Part shown: positions 1 through 6,960 of the stretch, piece by piece | Position numbering within the stretch: the first letter of the stretch is position 1 | How the letters are laid out: each line of letters opens with the position of its first letter | Virus record (IMG/VR): IMGVR_UViG_3300034190_003384 | Coordinates: 1 to 21,294 of that record | Reading direction: 5' to 3' (one strand) | Source of the DNA: a virus | DNA length: 21,294 nucleotides | Notes under the pieces: generated by a model | What the model was told of the DNA's origin: nothing | Seen by the model: only the letters and a program-made list of their open reading frames with translations | Databases searched by the model: none | Made by a program: the position numbers and the translations under genes

Positions 1-107
1 CACCTTTATTATATTGGGGTGAAGATATTGGACACACGGAAATGACTAGAAAAGAATTTACCGCGCTTGTGATTAATGGCGACGTGATTAGATTGGGAGA
101 TTTATAA
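1..107 (+). CDS. 3' end of an unknown gene (partial)
   Basis: The window opens inside a reading frame that stays open from base 3 to a TAA at 105-107, giving the last 34 residues of a protein that ends in VINGDVIRLGDL. The next gene starts one base after this stop, so the two are probably cotranscribed. I do not recognise the family from this tail. The position upstream of the portal is where a terminase gene often sits, but nothing in these residues supports that. Confidence 0.5.
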   Translation, partial: PLLYWGEDIGHTEMTRKEFTALVINGDVIRLGDL

Positions 108-108
108 A

Positions 109-531
109 ATGCCTAATTATAGAATGCATTGCCGAAACCCTAAATGCGGCGGCTCTTTTCATAGACATATACCAATAGAAGAATTTGAGAAAACACAATA
201 TTCAAATACAGGGTGGAGTTGCTTCAAGTGCGGCTACCTAAAAATGGCAATTATGAAATCAAATAAATCAGCCAAGGACGGCTTTGTTGCAGGTTTTCAA
301 AAGAACATTGGGAAGGTTTGTAATACATATACCCAGTATAAGAAGGAACTTAAAGACATGGGGCTAATAGAATTAGGTTATGAAGAGTTAAAGACAGAAC
401 CAGAGGACGAAAACTTTAAAGACTACTGGGACGACGAGGTATTGAAAGAAATATACGACGAAGACAATATCAATTTTGACGGTGAATTGATAAGAGGCCT
501 ACAGAATGGTTCCATAGGCCTAGAAGACTAG
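109..531 (+). CDS. small zinc-ribbon-like protein, function unknown
   Basis: This is a 140-residue protein. Its first 45 residues contain two cysteine pairs, C8/C13 (CRNPKC) and C38/C41 (CFKC), the layout of a zinc ribbon that could bind nucleic acid or protein. The rest is acidic and probably helical, with many D and E residues between about 95 and 130. A GGGAG about 10 bases upstream of the ATG fits a ribosome binding site. The gene follows the preceding one by a single base and is convergent with the minus-strand gene: the palindrome CTAG at 528-531 supplies both stop codons. I do not recognise a specific family. The zinc-binding role is inferred from cysteine spacing alone. Confidence 0.75.
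   Translation: MPNYRMHCRNPKCGGSFHRHIPIEEFEKTQYSNTGWSCFKCGYLKMAIMKSNKSAKDGFVAGFQKNIGKVCNTYTQYKKELKDMGLIELGYEELKTEPEDENFKDYWDDEVLKEIYDEDNINFDGELIRGLQNGSIGLED
495..521. terminator. inverted repeat at the convergent gene ends (possible two-way terminator)
   Basis: AGGCCTA at 495-501 and TAGGCCT at 515-521 are a perfect 7-bp inverted repeat, and an inner GAA/TTC can also pair. It lies in the last codons of the zinc-ribbon gene, where plus- and minus-strand transcripts meet. There is no clear T tract on either side, so termination is only a guess. Confidence 0.3.
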
Positions 532-1331
532 AAGCCTAAAAAAGTTGTGCTATTAAACAAAATTCCATCGAAGGAACAAATTCCAGAAGTGTTATTTGCT
601 TCTATGTCCTCAATAGCCATTCTAATATCAGTTTTCTCAGGAAGATAAAGCGGAAAATCTAGCTCTCTTTCAAAGGTGTTGGCCGTTACCCCTATAACTT
701 GCTTAACATTCCACGCGCCGCCAAACGGTCGGACATAAAAATAAATAGACCCAGACGTTGCCGACTTTTTACCTACTCCCGCAAAGATTTTATGAATCAA
801 AAGCTTATGATTAGCCGGAACGGTATAGATTGCTTGTTGTGTTTGCCCTGCACCAATATCTATGGCGGCTACAGGAGAGCTATTAATTGAGGAAATTATT
901 GTTCCCTCGTTTGTTTGTCCCGTGCCTGCGGTATCTATAATCATTCTATAAACTCTATAAAAGAGAGTCGTTGTCAGAACAGGAGTTATGCCATTCAGGG
1001 TAACTGTTTCTTGGATTCTTTCAAAGGAAGTGTTTAGGCCATAAATTGTCATTGTTCTTGCGCCGATTCCCGCAGAGGTATCACTTACACTCGAACTAAC
1101 ACTAGAAACCACCGTTGCAATTGTAGGCCAAACGTAAAGCCCGCCGCCGGCCCAACAGTCCTCATTTGTTCCAATGTTAACGTCGCTATTTATCCCAAAT
1201 TTGTAAAGAGTTTCAGCCCCTACTATTTGATTCATTGAAACCATTTGATTAAAGTTGAGTTGGTGTCTAGCTCTCATCTGGGAATTGGCGGAGAAGCTAA
1301 ATAGGAGAGTCATAATTAATAGTATTTTCAT
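528..1331 (-). CDS. secreted phage virion-family protein on the opposite strand
   Basis: This is a 267-residue protein with a clear signal peptide: a Lys near the N-terminus, a hydrophobic core LLIMTLLFSFSA and likely cleavage near ANS-Q at residues 15-18. The mature part resembles, from memory, a beta-rich structural-protein family common in marine phage genomes. Shared signatures are INSDVNIGTNED, the GGGLYVWP block, TVTLNGITPV, YRVYRM, AIYTVPA, RPFGGAW and the C-terminal FDGIL. It has two mature cysteines, C59 and C252. On its own strand an AAGGTG lies about 6 bases before the ATG, and a perfect TATAAT lies about 35 bases upstream. It is the only minus-strand gene here and sits just before the portal, so it may be an independently expressed cargo gene. 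Its stop shares the CTAG with the convergent gene. The virion family is fairly likely; why it is exported is unknown. Confidence 0.8.
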   Translation of the reverse strand: MKILLIMTLLFSFSANSQMRARHQLNFNQMVSMNQIVGAETLYKFGINSDVNIGTNEDCWAGGGLYVWPTIATVVSSVSSSVSDTSAGIGARTMTIYGLNTSFERIQETVTLNGITPVLTTTLFYRVYRMIIDTAGTGQTNEGTIISSINSSPVAAIDIGAGQTQQAIYTVPANHKLLIHKIFAGVGKKSATSGSIYFYVRPFGGAWNVKQVIGVTANTFERELDFPLYLPEKTDIRMAIEDIEANNTSGICSFDGILFNSTTFLGF

Positions 1332-1363
1332 ATATTCACCTTTTCAGTTGAAGTTAAAGCCAG

Positions 1364-1369
1364 ATTATA
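1364..1369 (-). promoter_or_regulatory. possible -10 element for the minus-strand gene
   Basis: The minus strand reads TATAAT here, about 35 bases upstream of the ATG of the secreted protein. No good -35 hexamer is found at 16-18 bases, so this is weak evidence for a promoter. The 124-base gap at 1332-1455 holds nothing else I can identify apart from the leader of the portal gene. Confidence 0.2.
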
Positions 1370-1455
1370 AGCTTAAACGGTCAATATTTAGGAAATTAGC
1401 GCATAATTACCCGCCTCTATGTCACTTAAAAAGGGTTAAAAGTATTCTCTTAGAC

Positions 1456-3534
1456 ATGGGAAAAAACAAAAACGAGCCGACGGCTATCGAAGTTAGAGAC
1501 AGCGTAAAAAAAGACGTTGAAAAGTATTACAATGGCCGCAAGAAATTATGGCAAGACGAAGAGGAACTTTATTTCGGTAAAGCTTGGAAGAATACAAACG
1601 AATACCGACCTTACGAAAATCATATATTTCCTATTATAGAAACGGCAGTTCCCATTCTTACAGATAATATTCCAGGCCCGACAGTTACAGTCACCGACCC
1701 TTCGAAAATGGAAGTTGCTAAGAATTTAGAAAAAGCAATTAATTGGGTTAATGAAGACCAAAATTTGGCCTTAAAGTACCCTGAGGTTGTTCGTCTAGCT
1801 CTTATTACTGGTAACGCTTATATTCACCCTTATTATGATTTCGAAGCTAACGGCGGAGAAGGTAAAGAGGTCTATGAGATTCTTAAATATACTAAAGTTA
1901 AACTATCAGGACGTTCAGACAGCTTAGAAGATTGTGACAAGGCAAGAATTGAGCTTTGCAGATCAAGAGATTGGTTAACATTGCGTTACCCTGAGAAGTC
2001 AGAAGAAATTGAGGCGACAAAAGCCCCTGAAGAAAAAGACGAAGATGACAATGAACGCGGCAAAGAGACGTCCGATTATGGTTCCGGCTATTCACGCCGA
2101 CAGGTTCCTAAAGAATACCAAGATGACGACACACTAAAGCTAATTTTAACTTATAAGAAAGATTTTTCTCTTGTCGAAATTAAAGAAGAAGAAATTTTAA
2201 AAGAATTAGAAGAAGAAACAAAAGATATAGTTGAGGGCGTAGCTCCAAACCTTGCAAAATACCAAAATCATCAAAGGCATATAGAAGCTCATAAAGACGC
2301 TATAAACATGCTACTTGAAAACCTAGGTATTCCACCGGAAACAGAATTCGAAGGCGTCTATGCGGTTGTAGAGCAGCTTATACAGCAAAACCCGCAGGCT
2401 CAAGAGCAATTCACGGCAGAATTAGCAAAAATTAAGGTTTTATTTGACCATGTTGAAGAGCATATGCTTTACGCTAAATTAAACCCAAAAGGCAAAAAGC
2501 TTAAATACAAAGGCGGCTACAGAGTTATTGAAACCGTAAACGACATAGTTTGTTATGATGGACCTAATAAGTGCATTCACAACCAAATACCTATAGTTCC
2601 TTTTTATTGTTATAGAAATGGAACTATCTACGCAGACGGTATGATTCGAAATATTGCCGACTCTCAGAGAATGCAAGCAGTACTTGGTTACAAAGAATAT
2701 AAAGGCCTTCAAAAAGTTACTAATCCAGAAAAAGAAGTAAATCTTGAATCAGGACTAACTAAAGACGATATTACAAACGAGGACGGCGCAGTTTATGAAA
2801 CTAAAGTCGGAACATCGTGGACAGTAAGAAACCTTCAGGTTGGTCAAGTTTCGGAGCAAGGGCGTAGATTTCAGGAAGACCGTAAAAACGTAATGGACGA
2901 TATTTCGGGAATGACTGACCCAACAAGAGGTGAGTTACCAGACGGAAGACTTTCAGAAGTTACCGTGATGAAAACTCAAAACCAAGCTCTTGGGAGAATC
3001 AGGTTAAAGGATAGACAAAACCAGTATTATTCTCTTAGAAGACTTTCAAAACTTGTGGCCAGTGACATTATTCAATTCTGGACTACTGAAAAAGTATTAG
3101 AGATTGAAAATAAGGACGAGCAAACAATGCAGGTCATTTTTAATCCATTGGAAGTGCAAGATTTAGAATATGACATTAAATCAACAGCGGGCAATATGTC
3201 AGGAATTGATAAAGATGCATTCAATGGTTTTGCTTCACAATTATTAAACTCACAGAAGATCACTTTTAATCAATTTGCAGAAATTATTGATATGCCTAAA
3301 GCGGACAAGCTTAAAGAATTTGCAGCACAGAACGACCAACAGGGCGCGGAAATGCAACAGGCAAACGAAGCTATGAAGGCTCTTCAAATTGAAAACATGA
3401 AACTAAAGGCGAGCATTTCGCCTGACCTTCTAGCTCCTGAAGAATTAAAGATTCTCGAAGAGGTAGGAAGGCAAGAATTAAACGAAGAGGTAACGGCAGT
3501 CAACAACGACCAAGCCGACGCAACGGAGTTATAA
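1456..3534 (+). CDS. portal protein
   Basis: This 692-residue protein would form the dodecameric ring at the head vertex through which DNA is packaged and ejected. Its length is near that of the P22 portal. Recognisable portal features are the N-terminal region with IFPIIETAVPILTDNIPGP, a long central region with charged helical stretches, and SGMTDPTRGELPDGRLSEVT at about residue 485, followed by a basic helix RRLSKLVASDIIQFW. The C-terminus is helical and rich in Glu and Gln. The frame is open back to 1255, but those 67 codons overlap the start of the opposite gene and read unlike a portal, so I start at the ATG at 1456. The ribosome binding site there is poor. Scaffold and capsid genes follow directly, as expected. 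Confidence 0.85.
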   Translation: MGKNKNEPTAIEVRDSVKKDVEKYYNGRKKLWQDEEELYFGKAWKNTNEYRPYENHIFPIIETAVPILTDNIPGPTVTVTDPSKMEVAKNLEKAINWVNEDQNLALKYPEVVRLALITGNAYIHPYYDFEANGGEGKEVYEILKYTKVKLSGRSDSLEDCDKARIELCRSRDWLTLRYPEKSEEIEATKAPEEKDEDDNERGKETSDYGSGYSRRQVPKEYQDDDTLKLILTYKKDFSLVEIKEEEILKELEEETKDIVEGVAPNLAKYQNHQRHIEAHKDAINMLLENLGIPPETEFEGVYAVVEQLIQQNPQAQEQFTAELAKIKVLFDHVEEHMLYAKLNPKGKKLKYKGGYRVIETVNDIVCYDGPNKCIHNQIPIVPFYCYRNGTIYADGMIRNIADSQRMQAVLGYKEYKGLQKVTNPEKEVNLESGLTKDDITNEDGAVYETKVGTSWTVRNLQVGQVSEQGRRFQEDRKNVMDDISGMTDPTRGELPDGRLSEVTVMKTQNQALGRIRLKDRQNQYYSLRRLSKLVASDIIQFWTTEKVLEIENKDEQTMQVIFNPLEVQDLEYDIKSTAGNMSGIDKDAFNGFASQLLNSQKITFNQFAEIIDMPKADKLKEFAAQNDQQGAEMQQANEAMKALQIENMKLKASISPDLLAPEELKILEEVGRQELNEEVTAVNNDQADATEL

Positions 3535-3538
3535 ATAT

Positions 3539-4639
3539 ATGGCATACAGGCAAGAAAACTTTTTTAAAATCTTTTCGCTTATCCTAAACAACCAAAAAGG
3601 AAACTTGGACTTAGGAAGCGAAGGGGAAACATCAGGAGAAGCTGATTCATCTAGTGAAGACATGAGCACGGAAGGGCTTTTGGAGTCAATCCACTCAGGG
3701 AGCGAAGATGGCAGCGGAACCGAGTCAAGTTCTGAAAGTGCAGGAAGCACAGAAGAAAGTTCTAGCGAAGAAACTAAGGGCGAATCAGAAGGCGACGACC
3801 TCGAAGCTAAATTAAACAGCCTCGAAGTAGATAAACCAGAGGAAGGCGAAACAAACCCGCTATTAGAAGAATTGAACAAATTAGGAATACTCCATAATGG
3901 ACTTCCAGTAGAATTTGACGATTTAGACAAAGCGAAAGAATTGCTTTCAAAAGGTTATGATTACACTCAGAAAACACAAGAGCTATCGGAAGCCCGAAAA
4001 ACTTTTGATTCTGAGATTGCCCAAGAGAGAGAGGCTTTCGAAGGCGAGCGCGAAACATTCAAGCAAGAAATTGCAAAGAATGAAGGCGCATTAACTAACT
4101 ATTCAGTCTTTCAAAACATGATTCAAGACATTCAACAGAAAGATCCAGAGTTATTCGAAGAACTAGACCGTCATTACACAAATCACCAGACGCAAATGAA
4201 TCAATCTAGCCCACAGGTTACGGCCTTAGAGCAAAAGATTGCAGACCTAGAAGGCAGGCTGAACGGAAGTGCAGAAAGCCAAGAAAATGAAAAACTAGGT
4301 GAGATTAAACAGACATGGGAAAAAGAAGTATCAGAGTTGCAAACATCATTCGGCCCTAAATTTAGAAGTCTAGGCATTAAGCCAGATTGGAAAAAGATAG
4401 AGCAGACATGGGCAGCCGATACAACCAATTCACTAACTGTTAAAAGTGCTTTATTTGCTCAGTACGGGGAAGCGATTGAAAAGGCTATGGCCAATAAGTC
4501 GAAACTCGCAGAAACCCGCGCCAAGGTTGCGCGCCAAGGTTCTACGACCGATACTAGTGAAGATGATAGCAAAGTTTTCGGAATGACTTCAGGTAATTCT
4601 TACGAGAATGAAGCTTTCGAACTTTTGAAAGAACTATAA
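3539..4639 (+). CDS. capsid scaffold (assembly) protein
   Basis: This 366-residue, strongly acidic protein lies between portal and major capsid genes, the standard place for the internal scaffold that directs procapsid assembly and then leaves. Residues 25-85 are a Ser/Glu-rich, probably disordered stretch. Residues 121-150 carry the pattern GLPVEFDDLDKAKELLSKGY followed by DYTQKTQEL, which is typical of this scaffold family. Residues 150-290 look like coiled coil. The start is 4 bases after the portal stop, and a GGAG lies in the portal's last codons. The Ser/Glu-rich segment is unusually long and is the least conserved-looking part. Confidence 0.8.
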   Translation: MAYRQENFFKIFSLILNNQKGNLDLGSEGETSGEADSSSEDMSTEGLLESIHSGSEDGSGTESSSESAGSTEESSSEETKGESEGDDLEAKLNSLEVDKPEEGETNPLLEELNKLGILHNGLPVEFDDLDKAKELLSKGYDYTQKTQELSEARKTFDSEIAQEREAFEGERETFKQEIAKNEGALTNYSVFQNMIQDIQQKDPELFEELDRHYTNHQTQMNQSSPQVTALEQKIADLEGRLNGSAESQENEKLGEIKQTWEKEVSELQTSFGPKFRSLGIKPDWKKIEQTWAADTTNSLTVKSALFAQYGEAIEKAMANKSKLAETRAKVARQGSTTDTSEDDSKVFGMTSGNSYENEAFELLKEL

Positions 4640-4651
4640 ACGGAGGGCCAC

Positions 4652-5614
4652 ATGGCTTTAACTTATACGCAACTTACAGCGTTGACTAACAAATTAATTA
4701 AGAAAAAACTTACGGAAGGTGTTTTTAAAAATGATGCTCTTCTTGCACGTTTCAGAAAAAACCAAGAACTTGAAGACGGTGGAACAAAGATTACTTGTCC
4801 TCTATTTTCAGTAGATGATACAGGTTCGACTGGTGAGTTCTACGAACCGACTGATGCTCTTGCGCTTACTACTTATGACGGGATTAGTGCTTCGGAGCAT
4901 GAGTGGCGTTATATCCAAGAATCAATTGTAATTTATAAAGCCGACATTGCTAAAAACGGTGGCGACTCAGGAAAAGTAAAACTTGTATCTTCTAAAGTTA
5001 AACAAGCCGAAATGGCAATGAAGCAAAGAATGATTAAAGGTATTCTTTCAGACGGCGGTGCGTCATTGGGTGCAGCTGATACAGACCAATTTGATGGACT
5101 AGAAGCAATCATCGCTTCAAGTGGAACATACGGCGGTATTGCTCCCGCAGACCTTGCAACTTGGGTTAGTTATGTAGATGACAACGCAGGTGTTGATAGA
5201 GCCCTTACACAAGCTATGGTAGACAAAGCTTATGACCAAACTGTTGAAAACGGAATTGGTGGCGCTTCTTTAGGAATTATGGACAAGTCTGTATTCACTA
5301 AATTTAAGGGGCTTCTAACAGGTCAACAACGTGTTATGCGTGAAGATACTGTAAGTGGTCAAGGTCACAAAGGTCAGACGTTAGTTTATAACGGAATTGA
5401 TCACATGATCGTAAACCTTATGCCTGCTAATACTCTATTTTATGTAGATGAAGAGCATGTGAAGCTTCACGTTCATAGGGAACATAACATGCGTAGACAG
5501 TCTATCACAGACCTTGAAACAGCAGATGCGCTACTTGAAAGAATCTTTCTTTACGGAAACTTAATTGCTTCTGAAAGAAAATTCAATTCAAGAATTAATG
5601 ACATTGCAGTTTAA
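4652..5614 (+). CDS. major capsid protein (HK97-fold type)
   Basis: This 320-residue protein forms the icosahedral shell. It resembles, from memory, a podovirus/siphovirus capsid family recognised by an N-terminal segment of LTNKLIKKKLTEG type, a middle SEHEWRYIQESIVIYKADIAKN, a helix with QAEMAMKQRMIKGILSDG, and QFDGLEAIIAS. The HK97 fold is inferred from the family. It has the strongest ribosome binding site in the window (GGAGG at 4642-4646, 5 bases before ATG), as expected for the most abundant virion protein, and a strong terminator directly follows. Only one cysteine is present. Confidence 0.88.
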   Translation: MALTYTQLTALTNKLIKKKLTEGVFKNDALLARFRKNQELEDGGTKITCPLFSVDDTGSTGEFYEPTDALALTTYDGISASEHEWRYIQESIVIYKADIAKNGGDSGKVKLVSSKVKQAEMAMKQRMIKGILSDGGASLGAADTDQFDGLEAIIASSGTYGGIAPADLATWVSYVDDNAGVDRALTQAMVDKAYDQTVENGIGGASLGIMDKSVFTKFKGLLTGQQRVMREDTVSGQGHKGQTLVYNGIDHMIVNLMPANTLFYVDEEHVKLHVHREHNMRRQSITDLETADALLERIFLYGNLIASERKFNSRINDIAV

Positions 5615-5626
5615 TAAAAAATAACA

Positions 5627-5653
5627 GGGGGGGCTTTTGCTCCCCTTTTTTTT
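5627..5653 (+). terminator. Rho-independent terminator after the capsid gene
   Basis: Bases 5627-5634 (seven G then C) pair with 5639-5646 across a TTTT loop, with G-T wobble at 5632:5641 and at the base of the stem, followed by a run of eight T at 5646-5653. It lies 13 bases after the capsid stop and should set high capsid expression apart from the tail genes, which then need read-through or their own promoter. Confidence 0.85.
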
Positions 5654-5671
5654 AGGCTTACGGCTTAACTT

Positions 5672-5899
5672 ATGGCCCTTGCTTTACAGATGATTGACAA
5701 GATTAATTGGGTTCTTTCTAGGGGCGAATTTCTTGCCATATTCCTTCTAGTTTTCATTACTACTAATTATAATGACTTCCTATCTCTCAAATTCTTTTGT
5801 CTTCTAGTAATTACAGGGGCCACCATGGTTCTATTTATCCCGCGCAACAATGTTTTAAAGTTGGGTTCTTTGTTACCATGTAGATTAGTGAAAAAATAA
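5672..5899 (+). CDS. small membrane protein between capsid and tail genes
   Basis: This 75-residue protein has two hydrophobic stretches, about residues 19-32 (FLAIFLLVFITT) and 39-57 (LKFFCLLVITGATMVLF), so it should sit in the inner membrane as a short hairpin. The C-terminus is basic. It starts just after the capsid terminator and has no clear ribosome binding site; ATG at 5690 is an alternative start. Its plus strand is T-rich, unlike the A-rich neighbours, which partly reflects hydrophobic codons. Holin or superinfection-exclusion roles are possible, but nothing specific supports either. Confidence 0.55.
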   Translation: MALALQMIDKINWVLSRGEFLAIFLLVFITTNYNDFLSLKFFCLLVITGATMVLFIPRNNVLKLGSLLPCRLVKK

Positions 5900-5910
5900 A
5901 CGAGGTAATT

Positions 5911-6960
5911 ATGTCAAGAAAATGGAACGGTAAAGCTTTAATAGATGAGCTTGCCACAAGACTTTGGGACGCTTCAGACGCTAACAAGGGAAGAATAGCA
6001 ACTTGGATTAATGAAATTCAGGACGATATTGTTTCAGATATTCCATTAGATTATTATAAGTTTAAAATGAAAAAACTCATGCCAGTGAGTCAGGACATTA
6101 TTGAAATTTCCCCAGACATTCACGCAGCCCCAACAGTGTCCATAGCATCAGGCGGAACTTTAATAGAAAATTATGTTTACAAGGTTTTAATAACTAATGT
6201 TATTTGGGACGCAGACTTAAAAACATATATAGAAAGTGAAGCGGGCGCGGAAAGTGCAGAGGTCACAGCAACGGCAGTAAATAAAACTATTAATATTTCA
6301 GCGATTCAAGTCATGGGCGGAACATCAACGGCAGCCCCTACCAATGTTCATCGTAGAGTTTACATAATGGTGAAGACAGACGCAGCAGGCGCAGAATTTT
6401 CAGAGCCATTTTTTAGTGGTGATATAACAGACAATACAACAACAACTTTTTCTATAACATTGCCGACAACTTCGACAATCTCGCCGCCTTCTGATTCAGA
6501 AGTAGACCAAACGACAGGCGACAACTTTGTGAATGTTCAATCTGGACGATTTTTAGAACGTCAAGACATGGACGACCTTCGCCGTTACAATCCAAAAGGT
6601 TCTGACGGTTCCCCTTCTTATTATGATTACGTAGGGACACATAGAATTAAATTGTATCCAAGACTTTCAGCCTCATCGACAGAAGATCAGAAGACGTTTA
6701 CATATTTCGTATTCAGAAGACCACATGAAATTTTCTACGATATTACTAGACCTGTTGATATGCCTATTGTTTTTAAGAAAGCATTAATCGAAGGTGTATT
6801 ATGGAAAGGTTATGAATTTAGAGATAGAGACGGTCACCAAAGTAAAATGAATAACTATCATATGTTTAAAAAAGAGGCTTTAAATAAAACTAGAAGATTG
6901 AAAAACCGCCCCAGTGTTGTTCGTGATGTTTGCGGCGATACTTTTGGTTATGAGGTTTAA
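5911..6960 (+). CDS. tail adaptor (head-to-tail connector) protein with inserted beta-sandwich
   Basis: This 349-residue protein most likely forms the ring joining the portal to the short tail. The N-terminal 65 residues (LIDELATRLWD, then RIATWINEIQDDIVSDIP) and the C-terminal 100 (RPVDMPIVFKKALIEGVLWK and a helical tail) fit the podovirus adaptor pattern of helices that wrap the portal. Residues about 73-194 look like an inserted Ig/FN3-like module: APTVSIASGGTL, YKVLITNV, VHRRVYIMVKT, GDITDNTTTTFSI. A related module occurs in the next protein. The ATG follows GAGG with good spacing. Its TAA is followed directly and in frame by the ATG of the nozzle gene. The adaptor role rests on order and general pattern. 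Confidence 0.65.
   Translation: MSRKWNGKALIDELATRLWDASDANKGRIATWINEIQDDIVSDIPLDYYKFKMKKLMPVSQDIIEISPDIHAAPTVSIASGGTLIENYVYKVLITNVIWDADLKTYIESEAGAESAEVTATAVNKTINISAIQVMGGTSTAAPTNVHRRVYIMVKTDAAGAEFSEPFFSGDITDNTTTTFSITLPTTSTISPPSDSEVDQTTGDNFVNVQSGRFLERQDMDDLRRYNPKGSDGSPSYYDYVGTHRIKLYPRLSASSTEDQKTFTYFVFRRPHEIFYDITRPVDMPIVFKKALIEGVLWKGYEFRDRDGHQSKMNNYHMFKKEALNKTRRLKNRPSVVRDVCGDTFGYEV

Noticed and set aside
699-890. Plus-strand 63-codon frame inside the secreted minus-strand gene
   Set aside because: It lies wholly in a gene with a clear family and signal peptide on the other strand, and has no supporting motif.
1255-1455. N-terminal extension of the portal reading frame back to 1255
   Set aside because: The extra 67 codons cross the start and promoter area of the opposite-strand gene and look unlike any portal N-terminus. 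ATG 1456 starts a typical charged portal beginning.
3529-3930. Serine-rich 133-codon minus-strand frame
   Set aside because: It mirrors the Ser/Glu-rich part of the scaffold gene; its Ser and Leu content is what antisense of GAA/TCA-rich codons gives.
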